From Acidobacteriota bacterium (GTDB lineage Bacteria; Actinomycetota; Acidimicrobiia; Acidimicrobiales; UBA8190): a stretch of DNA of 17,153 nucleotides. A program made the position numbers and the translations under genes. Under the pieces are notes generated by a model. The model searched no databases. It saw only the letters and a program-made list of their open reading frames with translations, and had not been told where the DNA came from. Where the stretch lies: the NCBI GenBank assembly GCA_028872975.1, contig JAGWNV010000021.1, positions 1 through 17,153 of the forward strand, given 5' to 3'. Each line of letters opens with the position of its first letter. Positions within the stretch are counted from its first letter, which is position 1. Positions 15,458-17,153 of this stretch are shown here, piece by piece.

Positions 15458-16543
15458 CTAGTCCGTGGGGCGGTCTTCGTCTCCGAATTCTGAGCCCGAA
15501 GCCCCAGCGCGGCCTGTGCCCCAGGCGACCATGAATGCCACGTCCTCGTTCATGTGGACCGGGATGAGGCGAGTGTCGGGATTCTGTGCTGCCCACACCC
15601 TGAAGATCTCATCGGCGAAGCCCTGACCGACAGTCGTCACACCTGAGAAGTCCAGTTCGACTTCTTCGAAGACTGCGAGCTGGTGGGCCATTCGACGAGC
15701 CTCGGATCGGCTGAGGAAGTCTCCGCCGTACTCGGCGAGACGAATACCGACCTTGCTTCTTTGCAGATCCGGCGCATCGACATCGACGAATCGATCGAAG
15801 ACCTTTCGGAGCTCGACGGTGGTCCCGGGGTCCAACTCCATCTGCACCAGCGTCCCTCTTGATCCAGTCCCGGGACCGACGGCCTGATCGCCGCGTGTGT
15901 TGTCGACGAACCAGGAGTGATTCTCGCAACGAAGAGCGAATCGATCGAAGAGCTTCGAAGTGAAGAACAAGCCCTGGCCGCTGTGTTTGGCCGGCGCCGT
16001 CGTCTGACGACCCTTGCTGAGGTGAAGCACTGCCTCGCGTTCACTGGACAGATGGAAATGCTGCCGCACCTTGTGGAGCGCCCCCACCCCGTCGTCGGAC
16101 ACCTCGAAGAGGAGGTGGCCGTTGGTATCCCGACGCGTCACGGCGATCTCGGTGCCCTCCGAATGGTCGATGGCATTGTTCAACATCTCGGTCATGGCGT
16201 AGCCGAGGATCGAGCGAGCTCGGTCAGGCAAGGCGTCGAACTCTGGACTGGCGGCTTTGATCTCGGTCCAGAGGCGGTCCTCGGCGAGGTTGGGCGAGAG
16301 CGGCCAGGAGAAGCGTCGGAGGAAGGAACGCTCCCATCGTGTGGCCCGACCCCGGCCGGAGGAGCGAACGAGCCCCTCTCGGTCCAGGCGCTGCAGATGA
16401 AGGAGAACCGCTTGCCGGGTCAGGCCCAGGGACAGCCCAAGCTGGCCGGTGGATCGTGGGCCACCGGCGAGGAGTTCGAGGAGCTCCGTCCTCCTATCGG
16501 GAACGGGATTGTCGATTTGGCGATTATACCGGTCTCGAGCCAC
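15458..16543 (-). CDS. Regulator with winged HTH, GHKL ATPase and DUF4325 (STAS-like) domains
   Basis: 361 aa. An N-terminal winged helix-turn-helix (about 17-72; GQLGLSLGLTRQAVLLHLQRLDREGLV, then wing GRGRATRWER) should bind DNA. A GHKL/histidine-kinase-type ATPase domain (about 85-235) shows the N box E119-MLNN-AIDHS, the G1 box SDDGVG (149-154) and the G2 box HSGQGLFF (187-194). There is no phosphoacceptor-His domain, as in anti-sigma RsbW-type kinases. The C-terminal DUF4325 domain (about 245-335; VELDFSGVTTVGQGFADEIFRV) resembles an anti-sigma-antagonist fold. Joining binder, ATPase and STAS-like parts in one chain suggests a self-contained switch (inference). Base composition is visibly less GC-rich than both neighbours, suggesting transfer. 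GTG 16543 is the only usable start: an in-frame stop lies upstream, and a later start would break the HTH. It lacks a good ribosome site. Confidence 0.88.
   Translation of the reverse strand: MARDRYNRQIDNPVPDRRTELLELLAGGPRSTGQLGLSLGLTRQAVLLHLQRLDREGLVRSSGRGRATRWERSFLRRFSWPLSPNLAEDRLWTEIKAASPEFDALPDRARSILGYAMTEMLNNAIDHSEGTEIAVTRRDTNGHLLFEVSDDGVGALHKVRQHFHLSSEREAVLHLSKGRQTTAPAKHSGQGLFFTSKLFDRFALRCENHSWFVDNTRGDQAVGPGTGSRGTLVQMELDPGTTVELRKVFDRFVDVDAPDLQRSKVGIRLAEYGGDFLSRSEARRMAHQLAVFEEVELDFSGVTTVGQGFADEIFRVWAAQNPDTRLIPVHMNEDVAFMVAWGTGRAGASGSEFGDEDRPTD
16523..16528 (-). promoter_or_regulatory. TATAAT hexamer inside the start of the regulator gene, possible -10 element
   Basis: A perfect TATAAT on the gene's own strand forms codons 6-7. 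The nearest -35-like TTGTCG is 20 bp upstream, which is long. Using it as the -10 would put transcription start inside the gene, with no later usable start codon. An alternative -10-like TATAGG lies at 16587-16582, ahead of the GTG. Chance occurrence is possible, though notable in such GC-rich DNA. Confidence 0.2.
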
Positions 16544-16547
16544 TAAT

Positions 16548-16602
16548 ACGACAACTCGACAAGGAACGCCGTCAGGACGGGCCTATATCGACAAATCGAC
16601 AA
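16548..16602 (-). promoter_or_regulatory. Operator-like array of TTGTCGA boxes upstream of the DUF4325 regulator
   Basis: On the minus strand, two pairs of 7-bp boxes occur: TTGTCGA-T-TTGTCGA (16602-16588) and TTGTCGA-G-TTGTCGT (16562-16548). The boxes within a pair are 8 bp apart and the pairs are exactly 40 bp apart. The second pair ends 4 nt before the GTG start, where a ribosome site would normally be. A further inverted copy lies just inside the gene at 16509-16515. The likely binder is the neighbouring wHTH protein (inference). Confidence 0.6.
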
Positions 16603-16641
16603 GCTGCCCTACGACCGGGCGCTCCTGGCGCCGAGCCGGGA

Positions 16642-17153
16642 TCAGCTGGCGGCCGACAGCGGCTCGGGTGCCGTCCACGACGCCGCCAGCGACGGGTCGC
16701 CGCCGAAGGCCGGGCACAGCGTCTTGAACGAGCACCAGCTGCACAGCGCCGAGGGCTTGGGCCGGAAGTCCTCGGCCTCGCAGGCCCGCTCGATGGCGGT
16801 CCAGATGGCCCGGGCCCGCCGGCGCAGGCCCTCGAGGGCCTGGTCCGAGGGATCGGCCTCGATGCACACCGGCTCGCGCAGGTAGAGCAGTCGCACCTTG
16901 GCGGGACGTCGACCGAGGACCTCCTCGCACAGAAGGGCGTAGAACTGCACGCCCCCGAGGCGCTGCTGCTCGTGGCCGGCGGGCGGGACGCGGCCGGTCT
17001 TGTAGTCGACGACGACGAGCTCGCCGCTCGGCAGGACGTCGAGGCGGTCGATGATGCCGCGTAGCAGCAGGTCCCCGAGGCGGGCCTCGAGGGTGAGCTC
17101 GACGCCGACCGGGGTGACGGTGTCGGGGTCCTCGAGACGGAGGTAGCCCCCGA
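16642..17153 (-). CDS. RecB/Cas4-type PD-(D/E)XK exonuclease, C-terminal fragment (5' end outside window)
   Basis: 169 residues are visible; the start is beyond the window edge, with the first complete codon at 17151. Catalytic motifs are GIIDRLDVL (Asp codon 17047-17049) and ELVVVDYKTGR (Asp codon 17005-17007, Lys codon 16999-17001), followed by the QQRLGGVQFYALL motif typical of RecB-like nucleases. The C-terminal C-x2-C-x5-C (codons at 16741, 16732 and 16714) is the iron-sulfur signature of AddB/Cas4-like members; the fourth Cys would lie upstream, outside the window. The family processes DNA ends in repair, and some members act in CRISPR adaptation. No cas gene or CRISPR array is visible, so a housekeeping RecB-family exonuclease is more likely. 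The DUF4325 regulator follows on the same strand after 98 bp, but the boxes between suggest a separate promoter. Confidence 0.88.
   Translation of the reverse strand, partial: GGYLRLEDPDTVTPVGVELTLEARLGDLLLRGIIDRLDVLPSGELVVVDYKTGRVPPAGHEQQRLGGVQFYALLCEEVLGRRPAKVRLLYLREPVCIEADPSDQALEGLRRRARAIWTAIERACEAEDFRPKPSALCSWCSFKTLCPAFGGDPSLAASWTAPEPLSAAS

Noticed and set aside
15917..16546. 209-codon plus-strand frame opposite the DUF4325 regulator
   Set aside because: No recognisable domain, and the minus-strand protein has clear HTH, ATPase and DUF4325 motifs over the same bases.
16588..16602. TTGTCGA repeats as a CRISPR array
   Set aside because: Units are 7-8 bp with no spacers of constant length, and no cas genes are visible apart from a generic RecB/Cas4-like nuclease. 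An operator array fits better.

Overview
The window is very GC-rich DNA (roughly 70% by eye) with frequent GTG starts, chained 4-bp gene overlaps and a complete mycobacterial-type mce gene set. This points to a high-GC actinobacterium. A deep branch such as Acidimicrobiia is a guess, because no rRNA or other phylogenetic marker is present.

Layout. (1) 1-1107, minus strand: an ECF-type sigma factor with a transmembrane C-terminal extension, cut by the window edge. (2) 1594-4975, plus strand, divergent from the sigma factor: a surface-protein cluster. It encodes a 513-aa secreted protein with a sortase-like C-terminal anchor, a sortase with an unusual C-terminal extension, and a membrane-anchored Gly/Thr-rich protein. 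The 18-bp tandem repeats begin in the last codons of the third gene. (3) 4976-5425: a non-coding stretch with those repeats and a hairpin. (4) 5426-15422, plus strand: an uninterrupted mce operon of two YrbE/MlaE permeases, six MCE proteins and one Mce-associated (Mam) protein. From the second permease onward every junction is an exact 4-bp ATGA or GTGA overlap. No MlaF/MceG ATPase is present in the window. (5) 15458-16543, minus strand, convergent with the mce operon and visibly lower in GC: a one-protein regulator with a winged HTH, a GHKL ATPase and a DUF4325/STAS-like domain. Repeated TTGTCGA boxes precede it. (6) 16642-17153, minus strand: the C-terminal part of a RecB/Cas4-type PD-(D/E)XK nuclease with an iron-sulfur Cys motif.

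How the genes work together. The mce operon should build an envelope-spanning lipid or sterol importer: permeases in the inner membrane, six MCE subunits forming the periplasmic conduit, and the Mam protein as an accessory factor. The sortase probably processes its upstream neighbour, and the divergent membrane-tethered sigma factor may control that surface cluster. The wHTH-ATPase-STAS protein looks like a self-contained switch, possibly autoregulated through the boxes at its start.

The most unusual items are the non-canonical sorting signal beside an extended sortase, the two adjacent lipoprotein MCE subunits, the Cys pair in all six MCE proteins, and the operator-like array upstream of the DUF4325 regulator.
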